From Nautilus pompilius (lineage: Eukaryota > Mollusca > Cephalopoda > Nautilida > Nautilidae): 64,000 nt of DNA. Positions 22,605-32,815 of the stretch are shown piece after piece. The notes below the pieces were generated by a model. That model made no database searches and was not told where the DNA came from. It saw only the letters and a program-made list of their open reading frames with translations. The DNA is taken from assembly GCA_018389105.1 (NCBI GenBank), contig JACATO010001689.1, forward strand, positions 49,200-113,199. Direction: 5' to 3'. Positions within the stretch are counted from its first letter, which is position 1. Every line of letters starts with the position of its first letter. The position numbers were made by a program, and so were the translations under genes.

Positions 22605-23390
22605 TTATAGCAAACTTTTCACTCGCCTCCTTATGCTGCTGGGAAAGAGATCGAATTTGTACTCGTGGTGCTCTTTGTCCACTGCTTGCATAAAAAATTG
22701 AGCCAGTTCAACAAAATTCTCAACTAAGGAATTAATTCCTCTTCATGTGACGCCTGACTTGATCCCAAAGATGCTCGAATCAACAGGTTCAAATCCGGCC
22801 TCAGTGCAGACTAAACAAAAGAGTGGATCGCATCACCCCGGAGATATTACGTCATTGCAGCCGAACGGTGAGGTCTGACGAAGTCCTCTATGAATATTGG
22901 TTTAGTGCCAAGTGAATGATTCTCAGAATGAGAAACGACAGTAGGCTAAAGGGTGTTTTCGTGGTACCTGTTGTAATTTGGAGTTCCAGGCACGCTTGCG
23001 GTCTTAACATGCGCATTCTCTCATCAACGCGGATTCGTCGTTTAAAGCAGTTTTTCTTGATTGTCTACCGTGTCGTCAAACCTTGACAACCGGAAGTGCA
23101 GAAGAAGCCGATTTCTACCAGAAACGTTGATTGTCCAAAATTAAGTCCGGCTTTGTCACATCGATTTGACTACATTTGAGTTTCACAGAGAAACATGCAT
23201 AGTAACCATGGCTATATGATGCCGTCGACGCCTTTCTGTGGGACACCATATTGCTGATCATCCAAAAGTTTCTTAGGGTATTAGAAATAGCAGCAGATGG
23301 AATGTCGCGCAGTTCATGATTGACGCCCCTTGTCTCCTCCATAAGTCGAGTCGCAGGGACGTGCGCTACCCACTCTACTAGCGATCTCAC
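22605..23390 (-). pseudogene. decayed Tc1-like (Tc1/mariner superfamily) transposase
   Basis: Read on the minus strand across several frames, fragments fall in the order expected of a Tc1-like DDE transposase. 23390-23115 gives an N-terminal segment (ARLMEE-like, then AAISNTLRNFW), which resembles the helix-turn-helix region. Near 23050 a piece with the pattern NDES matches the first catalytic Asp environment (F-x-DES). 22876-22850 reads RPHRSAAMT, cf. the family's DNARPH motif. 22798-22787 reads PDLN, cf. SPDLNPIE. At 22720-22610 the C-terminal part ends IRRRVKSLL. Several frameshifts and stops separate the fragments. The second catalytic Asp (first D of DNARPH) is replaced and the PDLN context is degraded, so it is inactive. 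I did not find terminal inverted repeats. Confidence 0.65.
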
Positions 23391-23645
23391 TGTGAGCGGG
23401 TCTTTACTTATGACACTGCTGGATAGCTCAGCGCCTTTGTGCCATACTTGTACACCACAGCAGTTTTAAAGAAGACTCGATACCCCGAATTCATGCCGCT
23501 GAACGCATAGAGTTCGGGCTACTAGCCCACCACAGTTGGAGCTTCGAGTTGGATTCCTAGCGCGCGGGGTGGGGGGAGGGTTAACTCGGTTTGACGCACT
23601 TCTCTCGGCCCGGCTGGTAGCGCGCGGGTTTCCTCCCGCATCTGA

Positions 23646-23963
23646 ACACGAAGAGCTCTATTAGGTCACTTTCCTCGTGACCGTCGCATTGCACGTTATT
23701 CTGGCGTTGCTACGAATGACGTTTTATTGTTGTTAGCTTTTCCCCTGGTATCCGCTCTGCTCTGCGGAGTGTACGTCGCACTTCGCCCACCTTCCATTCT
23801 TAGTCAACTCGACGAAATACCAGTTGACTTGATGGTGCAAGGGAGACAACTCGAATTACATCGCAACGCTATTTCGCAAATAAATTCACCGAACAACGAG
23901 CAGTTTGCGCAAAATCGTTTTAAAACTAATTTTCTTAATGCTTCCTTTCGGCGAAATAAATGA
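23646..23963 (+). CDS. unrecognised open frame, about 105 codons
   Basis: A frame is open from 23646 to TGA 23961-23963. It contains a hydrophobic run (LLLLAFPLVSALLCGVYVAL) that could be a membrane anchor, followed by a polar tail with RPPSILSQLDEIP and QLELHRNAISQ. There is no ATG at the left end of the frame, so it would have to be an internal or terminal exon. Its left part lies in a CpG-rich patch. No family is recognised, and chance cannot be excluded. Confidence 0.2.
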   Translation, partial: TRRALLGHFPRDRRIARYSGVATNDVLLLLAFPLVSALLCGVYVALRPPSILSQLDEIPVDLMVQGRQLELHRNAISQINSPNNEQFAQNRFKTNFLNASFRRNK

Positions 23964-24242
23964 CCAATGGAACTCTGCGTATGCAGCCTCGGTTCGGTTC
24001 CTTGGTGGCCATGGCGCCGGCCGATGTGGGGGCCCAGAAATACTTATAGCGGCCTTCGAGTGGTTTTCCTTTCTAAACGTCGACGGGCAGATTCGCAGCC
24101 GTCGGTATACGCGGTAATGGCTTCCGCCGAGCTGGCAGCTACCGATACGGGTTTATACAGACCGAAGCCATCTCTGGCTAATTGTCAAGCAGTGCCTCAC
24201 CAAAACGAATTCTACTTTATTTCAAGCACGGTATATAAATAA

Positions 24243-25530
24243 TGATTATCAGGCCTGCCCTCGGTAATGCAGATACCCCTGTGAAGCCGCTAATGGCTGA
24301 CAGATGATGAATCTCTCGCGTAGCCGCGGTCTATACGGCTCACACAAAGGCTGACAGAAGAGCTATTCAGGTGATGGTGGTGCGGACTTTACGAAATTAT
24401 TTTTATATGTTTCGTAAATCAATGAAGAATAAAGTAGGATACAGAACGGTGTATGTTAAATTTATCAAAACAGTAGTCTTGGCACGGAATTTATACTTTT
24501 GTCGCTTTATTACAAGTAACCCTTTAACGTCCTTTTTCTCTCTTGCTGCATATATAACATCGGTGAACACCGCTGGTCAGGGAATTGCAGAACAGCTTCA
24601 GTACGAATTTTTACCTGCCAGTAAATCCCATGGGGCCATTCGTTGCTAGACTGAGAACAGGATGGATCTGCGACCAGTCCGACGGGCTCGATCCACCGGT
24701 ATCCACTTGCCATCGAAGCTGCGCATCCCAGCGGCAGGCAGGACTGTTATTTTAAGAATACCCTGAAGACAAGGTTCCTTCGACAATCTCTGGACTTGCT
24801 TACGATGCACATTCGCCGACCCTGATCTTCATAGATATTCTGTAGAATCGATGCTGAAAGATACCCGGGAGCCTTTGAATTTGGCGAACGTTCTGGGAAC
24901 TAGTAATAATGGTGTTAGACTCGGTAGAGAAGGAAGCACAAACTCTCCCGAAGTGATGCTGGGTACCTCTGGATTTGTTATCTATGTAACAAGCACCGAG
25001 CCGGCATAGATCTTGAGGATGATCCAGCTTCAAGTAGGGGTTCGAAAACAGTAAGATGCGAGTTAGCACGAAGCAGTCTCAGTGGACGCGTTGCCGACCG
25101 AAAAACCTTCGATACAGAAATGCAACGAGGCGGTAAGGTTGAAGTGGGCAGGAAAAGAATGAGAGAGCGGGGTGACCAAATCTGGAAGGTGCCTTCTGCA
25201 GAGGAGGAGCCCCAAGTTTGAACGGTTTTGGCAATAATCAACAGCAGTTTGTTCGAATGCGGACCGGGAAGCGGTATAGCGGTCGAAGCGCAGGGAGAGA
25301 GTCAGTACAACTGTGGGACGGATGCATATGAACCAAGGTGTCGGAGATTTGCATAAAACGAAAGTATACTGACATTGACTGCCAACAGGTACAGGCAGTT
25401 TCCTATTGATCATGTCATCCTCACGGAGACATCTCATTTGAAGGGGATAAGCATGCAGCCAGTATGGCTTCAGTTTCAATTACTCAATTACTACTTATTT
25501 GTGCATATCTTGTGTGTGCTTATATATATA
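24243..25530. other. no gene recognised; minus open frames of unknown origin
   Basis: Minus frames of 89 and 138 codons (24800-25069, 25063-25479) overlap end to end, and a plus frame near 25070-25145 also reads well (EAVSVDALPTEKPSIQKC). Shared openness on both strands suggests a decayed element, but I recognise none. A (TA)n run leads into the mariner-type element at 25531. Confidence 0.3.
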
Positions 25531-25551
25531 CAGGGTGATTGAAAAGTAACT
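25531..25551 (+). repeat. left terminal inverted repeat of the mariner-type element
   Basis: A 21-bp arm exactly complementary to 25860-25880 and preceded by TA at 25529-25530. Confidence 0.9.
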
Positions 25552-25613
25552 TCTGAACTACAATTCTTACAAGAAGTGAATATGATAAGAAAGTGTATAG
25601 CATGGAGTTTTAT

Positions 25614-25802
25614 TTAAAATTCGATATGGGCGCCAGCATTCGCCACCAGCTTCTCAAGCCGCCTGGGAACCGCGTCAACTGATTTCACAAGGAACTCTTG
25701 TGGGATGGAAGACATAACTTCTCGTATTCGCCCTTCAAGTTCTTCCAAAGTTGTTGATTTGGTAGAGTAGACTTGCTCCCATACATCATGGAACACACAC
25801 AA
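25614..25802 (-). pseudogene. mariner-type transposase C-terminal remnant
   Basis: The minus frame holds about 60 residues including VWEQVYSTKSTTLEELEGRI, then SSIPQEFLVKSVD, RRLEKLVANAG and the end GAHIEF before the stop. This is the usual C-terminal tail of mariner-related transposases (W-E-x-V-Y..., T-L-x-E-L-x-x-R-I, I-P-x-E..., R-L-x-x-x..., G-x-H-I-E). All of the DDE catalytic domain and the DNA-binding domain are missing. The frame has no ATG at its left end, consistent with an internal deletion. It sits between the inverted repeats, with its stop about 60 bp from the left one. It is non-functional as a transposase. Confidence 0.8.
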
Positions 25803-25859
25803 AAAAATTGAGAAAAATATTACAATAATAGGATAAATTATAAGTATTTTAAAATAGGG

Positions 25860-25880
25860 AGTTACTTTTCAATCACCCTG
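25860..25880 (-). repeat. right terminal inverted repeat of the mariner-type element
   Basis: A 21-bp arm exactly complementary to 25531-25551 and followed by TA at 25881-25882. Confidence 0.9.
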
Positions 25881-26975
25881 TATATATATATTTAAATGCA
25901 CTCAATCTCTGTATTAACTAAAATTTTCGACGTTCAGATGGTATCAAAATGAATTGCTAAAAGACTTTATTTTGAGAGAAATAAACCTAAATGTGTATAA
26001 ACACATTTATCTCGTCCGAAACACAAAGACTAAAGAAAATGAAGAAGAAAAAAATTGAATTTACAAGCATTGCTCTGTGCAATATATAATTTAAATATCC
26101 GAACTTTAAAGATCCACTCTAACCAGAAACAATGCGCTGTACATCTCTCCTAATGTGTCATCGAATATTAACTACAGTCTAATTTTCTCAGTAAATTCCG
26201 GTAAACGTCAAATTTAATTACGTTTAATGATTTAGAATTAAGAGATTTTTTTTTTTTCTTTCTTTCAGTGATAGTTTATTCCTAGCCCGTCTCTTAAAAG
26301 CGGTGTAAAGTCGCTTCATTTCGTGGAGCAAAATAAATATAACAGAACGTATAGCGAAGCTGCGAAACGAGAATATACATCGATAAAAGGGGGGGGGCCT
26401 GACGTTCTTATTCGCTTGTCGGCCAAATGTCAGAGAACCGCCGACAGAACCGCATTCAGATTTTGTTCTCGTATAAAGTAACCGCGTCATCGGCAGGTCG
26501 CTAACTGACCGGTGTCTTTGACTCTTTGTTCTCCAAAACCTTTGGTGTTTCGCTACGTTAAGATAACTCAGAGTCACAGTCGGAAATAGGATTATACCGA
26601 CCTAATCTTCTCGGTAGCACTAGTTGGTCTTTCAAAGATGGAGGTGGTGGTGGTGCCAGCTGTACCAAACTTAGCAAAATTCCCAATGCGTCGAAATTGT
26701 TCACCTAAATAAAGGTTTAATCTATGAAGTCACTCAAAAAGACGCCGATAAACCGATCTCAAAAGTAAACAGATCGGTTCAAGCGAAACTCCGTTGTAGC
26801 AGAGATATTTATTGACACCTGGCCCTAACCAGACAGGTATTGGCGGTTCCGTCTCGTGATGTAATGGGCGTGTGCCGGTGTAAACAAAGGTTCTCGTTTT
26901 GCAATGTAGCTGTTGTGTAGCTTTTTTTAATCCCTGAAATATAACAGAATAAGCTTACTTGTGTTTTCCTTTTAG
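25881..26975. other. no gene recognised
   Basis: AT-rich DNA, with a minus 117-codon frame at 26224-26577 that is unrecognised. Two T-rich acceptor-like sites occur, at 26268 and 26975. Confidence 0.35.
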
Positions 26976-27024
26976 TCTCCCTACCTTCATAAATGAGCGC
27001 TTACCCGAAATTTATGCATTTCAG
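26976..27024 (+). CDS. candidate small internal exon, weak
   Basis: The acceptor (GTGTTTTCCTTTTAG) ends at 26975 and the donor is TTTCAG|GTGTAA at 27025. Between them, after one split-codon base, 16 codons are open (LPTFINERLPEIYAFQ). At 49 bp it is too short for homology by eye. It is reported because both splice signals are good and the frame closes just inside the intron. Confidence 0.2.
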
Positions 27025-27860
27025 GTGTAACCGCATAAACGCGAGCGGGCCGGATTCCACGGTATTTCTCCGTTTATCCGGGGTTCTGCGATAGACCGTT
27101 CGGAGCGGGTGGTGGTCAAATCAGGACGAAGACGTCTTATTACTCAGCGTCAGGATTCATTTGCTGACGTCACCCCGTGCAAAGGACAAAAGTTAAACAA
27201 CGATCCAACGCCGAGACTTTCGAGTAACGGTGACCCGAACTCTTCTGCGCCGAGTCCAGTTTTAAGCCCCGCATAGGCTGGCAGGGAGCCGCGCTGGTGT
27301 TCTCCGCCCCCATGGTCCGGGATGGCTGCCGCTCAGCGTAGTGGGGAAAAACGCTACTGGCGTTTGCAGGTACTCGTCTCACATCTTCCGAAAACACCGT
27401 CATTTAACAACAACAACAACAAACTGTCCTTTTATCAATAAGGCTTCCCGCCCTCCTGCGACTACAGTATCGAAGAGGAATCAGAGTGCATTCAACCTCT
27501 TTTCTCGGTATCCTCTCCACCCCCCCCAAATCTGACGTGAATCCAATCAAGCAGCTGCAGGAGGAGAATCTCAATCGTCTACCTCTCGCCAATATGATGG
27601 AATTAAAGGGTGGCTTCCACGCGGATGTAGAGGAACCTGGACTGAATCATGATGAAAATTCTCGCTAATCCAACATTCTCTGATTACCGTTCAATTAACG
27701 TTCACTCACACACAAGTAAGCCTTTCATTTACTTTAATCTAATGACTGCCCCCCTTCTGTTTGTAATAAATATCTAATTTTGAAGTCATGATTTGTAAAA
27801 AAATGTTTGTTAATTAAAAGTTATCTTTACAACAAAGCCCTGAATAAATTTATATTTGTT
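27025..27860. other. no gene recognised; CpG-rich at the left
   Basis: 27030-27380 is CpG-rich and then passes into mixed DNA. A (AAC)5 run lies near 27407. Open frames of 60-77 codons are unrecognised. Confidence 0.35.
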
Positions 27861-29800
27861 ACCGTTTGTGTCTGTAGTCTATCGTTACTGTTTGTGTCTG
27901 TAGTCTATCGTTACTGTTTGTGTTTGTATTCTATTGTTACTGTTTGTGTCTGTAGTCTATCGTTACTGTTTGTGTCTGTAGTCTATCGTTACTGTTTGTG
28001 TTTGTAGTCTATCGTTACTGTTTGTGTCTGTAGTCTATCGTTACTGTTTGTGTTTGTAGTCTATCGTTACTGTTTGTGTTTGTAGTCTATCGTTACTGTT
28101 TGTGTTTGTAGTATATTTTTACTGTTTGTGTGTGTAGTCTATCGTTACTGTTTGTGTTTGTAGTCTATCGTTACTGTTTGTGTTTGTAGTCTATCGTTAC
28201 TGTTTGTGTGTGTAGTCTATCGTTACTGTTTGTGTTTGTAGTCTATCGTTACTGTTTGTGTTTGTAGTATATTTTTACTGTTTGTGTTTGTAGTCTATCG
28301 TTACTGTTTGTGTTTGTAGTCTATCGTTACTGTTTGTGTCTGTAGTCTATCGTTACTGTTTGTGTCTGTAGTCTATCGTTACTGTTTGTGTTTGTATTCT
28401 ATTGTTACTGTTTGTGTCTGTAGTCTATCGTTACTGTTTGGTGTCTGTAGTCTATCGTTACTGTTTGTGTTTGTAGTCTATCGTTACTGTTTGGTCTGTA
28501 GTCTATCGTTACTGTTTGTGTTTGTAGTCTATCGTTACTGTTTGTGTTTGTAGTCTATCGTTTACTGTTTGTGTTTGTAGTATATTTTTACTGTTTGTGT
28601 GTGTAGTCTATCGTTACTGTTTGTGTTTGTAGTCTATCGTTACTGTTTGTGTTTGTAGTCTATCGTTACTGTTTGTGTGTGTAGTCTATCGTTACTGTTT
28701 GTGTTTGTAGTCTATCGTTACTGTTTGTTTTGTAGTATATTTTTTTACTGTTGTGTTTTAGTCTAGTCGTTATCTGTTACTGTTTGTGTTTGTAGTCTAT
28801 ACGTTACTGTTTGTGTGTGTGTAGTCTATCGTTACTATTGTGTTTGTTGTTGTAGTCTATCGTTACTGTTGTGTGTGTAGTCTATATCGTTACTGTTTGT
28901 GTTGTGTAGTCTATCGTTACTTTGTGTTGTGTCTATCGTCTATCGTTTACTGTTTGTGTTTGTAGTCTATCGTTACTGTTGGTTGTGTGTGTAGTCTATC
29001 GTTACTGTTTGTGTTTGTAGTCTATCGTTACTGTTGTGTTTGTAGTATATTTTTACTGTTTGTGTTTGTAGTCTATCGTTACTGTTTGTGTTTGTAGTCT
29101 ATCGTTACTGTTTGTGTTTGCAGTCTATCGTTACTGTTTGTGTTTGTAGTCTATCGTTACTGTTTGTGTTTGTAGTCTATCGTTACTGTTTGTGTTTGTA
29201 GTCTACCGTTACTGTTTTTGTGTAGTCTATCGTTACTGTTGTGTTTGTAGTCTATCGTTACTGTTTGTGTGTGTAGTCTATTCGTACTGTTTGTTGTGTT
29301 GTAGTCTACTGTTTGTGTTTGTTGTGTTTGTATTATATTTTACTGTTTGTGTTTGTAGTCTATCGTTACTGTTTGTGTTTGTAGTCTACCGTTACTGTTT
29401 GTGTTTGTAGTCTATTGTTTGTTTGTGTTTGCAGTCTATCGTTACTGTTTGTGTTTGTAGTCTATCGTTACTGTTTGTGTTTGTAGTCTATCGTTACTGT
29501 TTGTGTTTGTAGTATATTTTTACTGTTTGTGTGTGTAGTCTATCGTTACTGTTTGTGTTTGTAATCTATCGTTACTGTTTGTGTTTGTAGTCTACCGTTA
29601 CTGTTTGTGTTTGTAGTCTATTGTTTGTTTGTGTTTGCAGTCTATCGTTACTGTTTGTGTTTGTAGTCTATCGTTACTGTTTGTGTTTGTAGTATATTTT
29701 TACTGTTTGTGTGTGTAGTCTATCGTTACTGTTTGTGTTTGTAGTCTATCGTTACTGTTTGTGTTTGTAGTCTATTGTTTGTTTGTGTTTGTTTTGTTAG
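27861..29800. repeat. 26-bp satellite with higher-order organisation
   Basis: About 75 copies of a 26-bp unit (TGTTTGTGTTTG, then TAGTCTATCGTTAC) fill this span. Variants (TGTCTG, TGTGTG, TATTCTATTG, TAGTATATTTTTAC) recur in fixed order: the TATTCTATTG variant is at 27925 and again 468 bp later, and the ATATTTTTAC variant repeats at 469 bp. 468 is 18 units, so two 18-mer higher-order copies lie in tandem. From about 28720 to 29330 units carry many short indels. A shorter block of about 206 bp repeats at 29411 and 29617. Frames made of VCVCSLSLLFV peptides are artefacts. Confidence 0.95.
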
Positions 29801-30012
29801 TATTTATTTGTGTTATTCTTTAGTTTGTATTTTCACTGCAGATTTGTCCACACTTACGAGTTGCACCTTGTAAACTATACTTATGCAGTAAGCAGCTTAC
29901 AGTCGTCCAGTGATAGGCAGGACGACGAGAAAGAAGCAGATTTGGAAAAACATTGAGGGGGGTCAACTACGAGTTCTCTCGAAAATGACATTCTCCACGT
30001 CTCATTTATTTC

Positions 30013-30078
30013 AGGATTTTAATGGAATCCGAGAAAAGTAACCAAGATATCCGTTGGAGCAAGCTGCATATTTTCAAG

Positions 30079-30111
<33 letters not shown>

Positions 30112-30577
30112 GAGATCGCGTGGGGGGGGGGTTAAAACTGTTTTCTAAATGACTTTTTCATGTCTCTCCGATCGCAGACCTCTCCCAGTAATTGTTTACA
30201 GAAACAACAAAGAGAATCAGATACGCACTTGAAGGACTCCGAGATCAGAATATTCAAAAAGTCGTCTGCAGCAATTAGACGCCACTTCTGACAGGAAGAT
30301 TTATGTCTTTTCCATGGACTTTTTCCTATGGGCGCGAAGTTTATGTTCCTATTATTTCTAGTCCAGCCAAGTATCACCAGAAGTACTTTGTGAACGCGAG
30401 AAGAAATATTTTATCAGAAATCGAACGGATATTACAGACAGAATTTCCCCGGCCATCATCGTTAATCTATCCGACTGGTTCAAATTGCACCCGGAAACAA
30501 GAGAAGACCTAATAAAGTCTTTAGAAATAATTAGGGAGCATTTCTGGCTATCTGCAGTTACTAATATTAGGGGTCAT
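30013..30577 (+). other. cluster of exon-like open stretches around a (GT)n run
   Basis: Several short plus-strand pieces look coding-like. After ATTTCAG at 30015 a piece reads ILMESEKSNQDIRWSKLHIF. After CTCCGATCGCAG at 30177 another begins TSPSNCLQKQQRESDTHLKD. An ATG frame at 30303-30512 starts MSFPWTFSYGREVYVP and includes KYFVNARRNILSEIERILQ. In another frame 30425-30577 contains ISPAIIVNLSDWFKLHPETR. A (GT)n run occupies 30081-30109. The pieces do not join into one frame, and a minus frame (30132-30377) is also open. A decayed coding region or exons of an unknown gene are possible. Confidence 0.25.
30081..30109. repeat. (GT)n microsatellite
   Basis: Fourteen or so uninterrupted GT units. 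Confidence 0.95.
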
Positions 30578-31027
30578 TAGCTAGTATTATGGCAGGGTCA
30601 GATATAAGAAAACTATTTTAGTAATAGAATAATCAATCAGTTGAATAAATTACTGGTAAGTGTAATTCATATTTATAGTAGTTAAGAAAAGTACTGGTGC
30701 GCGGTTCTCTCCCCTGAGGTTCCTTGCTTAAGTGATGATAGATAGCTTTCTGCCTCCTTGTATCTACTAAACAGCAGATTAGATCAATAAAAATATTTTA
30801 TTTAGTTTTCCATTTTGTGTTAATAAATTCAACATAAAATGAATCCTTTAACGTAAACTCCAAATGAAAAAATTGCATTGAAATTCAATTTGGAATAAAG
30901 CTAATACGTAGAAAAGTATAAAGTCAACAGTATCAATCAATATATATATTCCACTCACATCGAGGCTTTCAGTAGATTTTATTATAACTATGAATTTTAA
31001 CATTTTGCGCTGTTTTTGTTTTTTTAG
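30578..31027. other. no gene recognised; AT-rich
   Basis: AT-rich DNA ending in a T-rich tract that forms the acceptor at 31026-31027. Confidence 0.4.
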
Positions 31028-31087
31028 ATATCACACTATTTTCCTTAAAACTACTGATTTTAATATTCAAACAACGTTACCAGGTTT
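31028..31087 (+). CDS. candidate small internal exon
   Basis: The acceptor TTTTTGTTTTTTTAG ends at 31027 and the donor GTAAGT begins at 31088. One base and then 19 codons plus 2 bases are open between them (YHTIFLKTTDFNIQTTLPG). The frame ends in TAA just inside the intron. At 60 bp it gives no family information. It sits in a run of exon-like pieces on the same strand (30.0-33.1 kb), but phases with the neighbours could not be joined with confidence. Confidence 0.25.
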
Positions 31088-31495
31088 GTAAGTCGGTTAC
31101 TTAACTAAATACTGCCGCCCAGATTTAGAGGAATTGCTTTTATTATATTTACTTTCATAATCTTCAAAGAAAAAATAAATTTATAGTTTTCATATCGAAG
31201 GAAAGACGTTCAAGTCATCTTTCATCTTTCCCTTCTTTTACTAGTTTAACTAGCGCTGTTTACTAAACTACATTTTAAAGAATTACTTTCTGCCAACATT
31301 TTTAAACAGACAGTGTAGTAGCGTCGATCTCTTTAAAAGACAACAGCTAATCGTGTTTGCTATGATACGAGCATGTAAAAATAGGCAGAAATAAAGTCTG
31401 AATATCCGATAACATATTTTACTGTTTGACAATCCATGCCATTCAATGGCACAGTGATCTCTTGCTAGGACACACGAATAAGGTGGGTAAAGTAA

Positions 31496-31669
31496 ATGGA
31501 CGCCAAAGAAGTGCACGATGCTCTGTTGTACTTCTCTAGATATTGTCCTCGTAAAGAACGACTGGCTGCACAAAGTTATCTTAAAATTCAAGATCCTAGT
31601 GCAAAAAAAACATTACTTGAACTCGAGTCACGGCTTATCCAATCAGAACTCTGCTTTCTAGTCACATGA
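31496..31669 (+). CDS. small ORF, 57 residues, unrecognised
   Basis: An ATG preceded by GTAA (AAAGTAAATGG; A at -3, G at +4) opens 57 codons to TGA. The peptide begins MDAKEVHDALLYFSRYC and continues PRKERLAAQSYLKIQD and TLLELESRLIQSEL. It is rich in helix formers, with balanced charge, and looks clearly protein-like although its DNA flanks are AT-rich. An acceptor-like CTCTTGCTAG lies 26 bp upstream, so the ATG may sit in an exon with a short 5' leader. I do not recognise the family. It could be a microprotein, the start or end of a larger gene, or chance. Confidence 0.35.
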   Translation: MDAKEVHDALLYFSRYCPRKERLAAQSYLKIQDPSAKKTLLELESRLIQSELCFLVT

Positions 31670-32098
31670 TTTACTCTAGATGGGAGCATAAGCATGCGAG
31701 AGGTGTTTAGTAAGAGCTGGCCAAACTTAAGAAATAGGAGAAGACGACGTACGTAATACTCCGGGTAAAGAGAAGAGGGGGCAATAAATGCTTCAGAAAG
31801 GTTGGTGAAGAAGTTTTAAGTAGTTCTTCAACTGAAATGTACGCTCTAGTCCCTCCCGTGTTTAGCGGCTTACTAGGCGCAGCTTGGACGCTGCGAACAA
31901 TTCTGCTGCTGGAAGACAACTTTTACCGCTTCTCTTTGCCTAGGTACAGATGCAGATGGCTTAACAGTACATCGTTTCCCTGCTCACATCAGGTACTCGT
32001 AAGCAGCTCCGAGAGGGAACGAGTGCAAACGCCACGAAGAACGTTACCGATTTAAGTCGTAAAATAATCCTGTCGTCATTTAGTCATTCATTGCCGCC
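31670..32098. other. no gene recognised
   Basis: Mixed DNA, with open frames of about 70 codons on both strands that match nothing I know. Confidence 0.35.
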
Positions 32099-32365
32099 AT
32101 GTCCAGAACATTCCTGGAGGTGAACCCCACCCGAAGTAGAAGGTCCAGAAAAATGGCTTTACAAAGACATGTCCGACCGAGAGACATTACTGTCGGCTTT
32201 GGCCCTCCGACCCGTACTGGCCAGAACGAGTGGAGACTTAGAGAGAGCGACATCGCGGAACTAGTAAACGAACAGAAGAGCCCTGACTCGTTTAATAACC
32301 AAATTAAAAAAAAAAACAACAAACAACCAAGGATGGGAAATGGATATCATACCTTTGAACTTTGA
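32099..32365 (+). CDS. open frame with optimal start context, 88 residues
   Basis: The start codon has the textbook Kozak context GCCGCCATGT. The frame reads MSRTFLEVNPTRSRRSRKMA, then a basic stretch, then GFGPPTRTGQNEWRLRESDI and a Lys/Asn-rich tail that runs through an A-rich tract (about 32305-32330). The second half is low complexity and likely not coding. No domain is recognised. The overlapping minus frame (32080-32322) is probably its shadow. Confidence 0.25.
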   Translation: MSRTFLEVNPTRSRRSRKMALQRHVRPRDITVGFGPPTRTGQNEWRLRESDIAELVNEQKSPDSFNNQIKKKNNKQPRMGNGYHTFEL

Positions 32366-32723
32366 TTATCCCATCCCACCATTGTCAGTCGTTGGAATTG
32401 CTCAGTAAAGTCATAAGAGGCAACTCTGGATTCGCGATGCCTGATTCCATGACGTGTTAGACGAGAAAGCATCATTACAGTATGTTATTATCAAACATTT
32501 TAAAGAAATTACCCATCTATTGCCATCAGTTTCAGTTTGCATCCTCGTCAATTATTTATTGTTGATTACAATAGACAAAAGCATTTAAAAAATCTAAAAG
32601 TCTTCTATTTTTTAAACAAGGTAGAATTAAAGTAAAAAAAAAACAAAAACATTATTGATCGGGTATATCCTGATGATTGCACATAATTAACGTACCACCA
32701 CTCACTTGACTTCCTATTTTCAG

Positions 32724-32772
32724 ATTTCCTAAAGAATTGACACTCATTTTTATCAAAATAAAGGTTTTATAG
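32724..32772 (+). CDS. candidate mini terminal exon, weak
   Basis: The strong acceptor ACTTCCTATTTTCAG is followed by one base and 15 codons (FPKELTLIFIKIKVL) to TAG. An AATAAA at 32757-32762 overlaps its end. It is too short to judge. It is listed because of the acceptor and its place just before the candidate at 32816. Confidence 0.15.
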
Positions 32773-32815
32773 TCGAGGAACGTTCCGGCTGCACTGATTA
32801 TTCGTTCTGGAAAAA

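Larger units (their letters stand above)
25531..25880 (-). mobile_element. short mariner-type element with intact terminal inverted repeats
   Basis: The left end (from 25531, starting CAGGGTGATTGAAAAG) and the right end (to 25880, ending CAATCACCCTG) are perfect 21-bp inverted repeats: 25531-25551 against 25860-25880. TA dinucleotides flank both outer ends, matching the TA target preference of Tc1/mariner elements. The element is 350 bp, whereas autonomous mariners are about 1.3 kb. Inside, on the minus strand, is the C-terminal tail of a transposase. It is therefore an internally deleted, non-autonomous copy. The perfect repeats suggest it is fairly young or was mobilised in trans (inference). 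Confidence 0.9.

Noticed and set aside
22781..22800. B box GGTTCAAATCC suggesting a tRNA or SINE
   Set aside because: It falls inside the Tc1-like relic, where the complement encodes the PDLN motif; there is no A box.
27861..29800. CRISPR-like array
   Set aside because: 26-bp units are directly adjacent with no unique spacers, in an animal-type context; it is a satellite.
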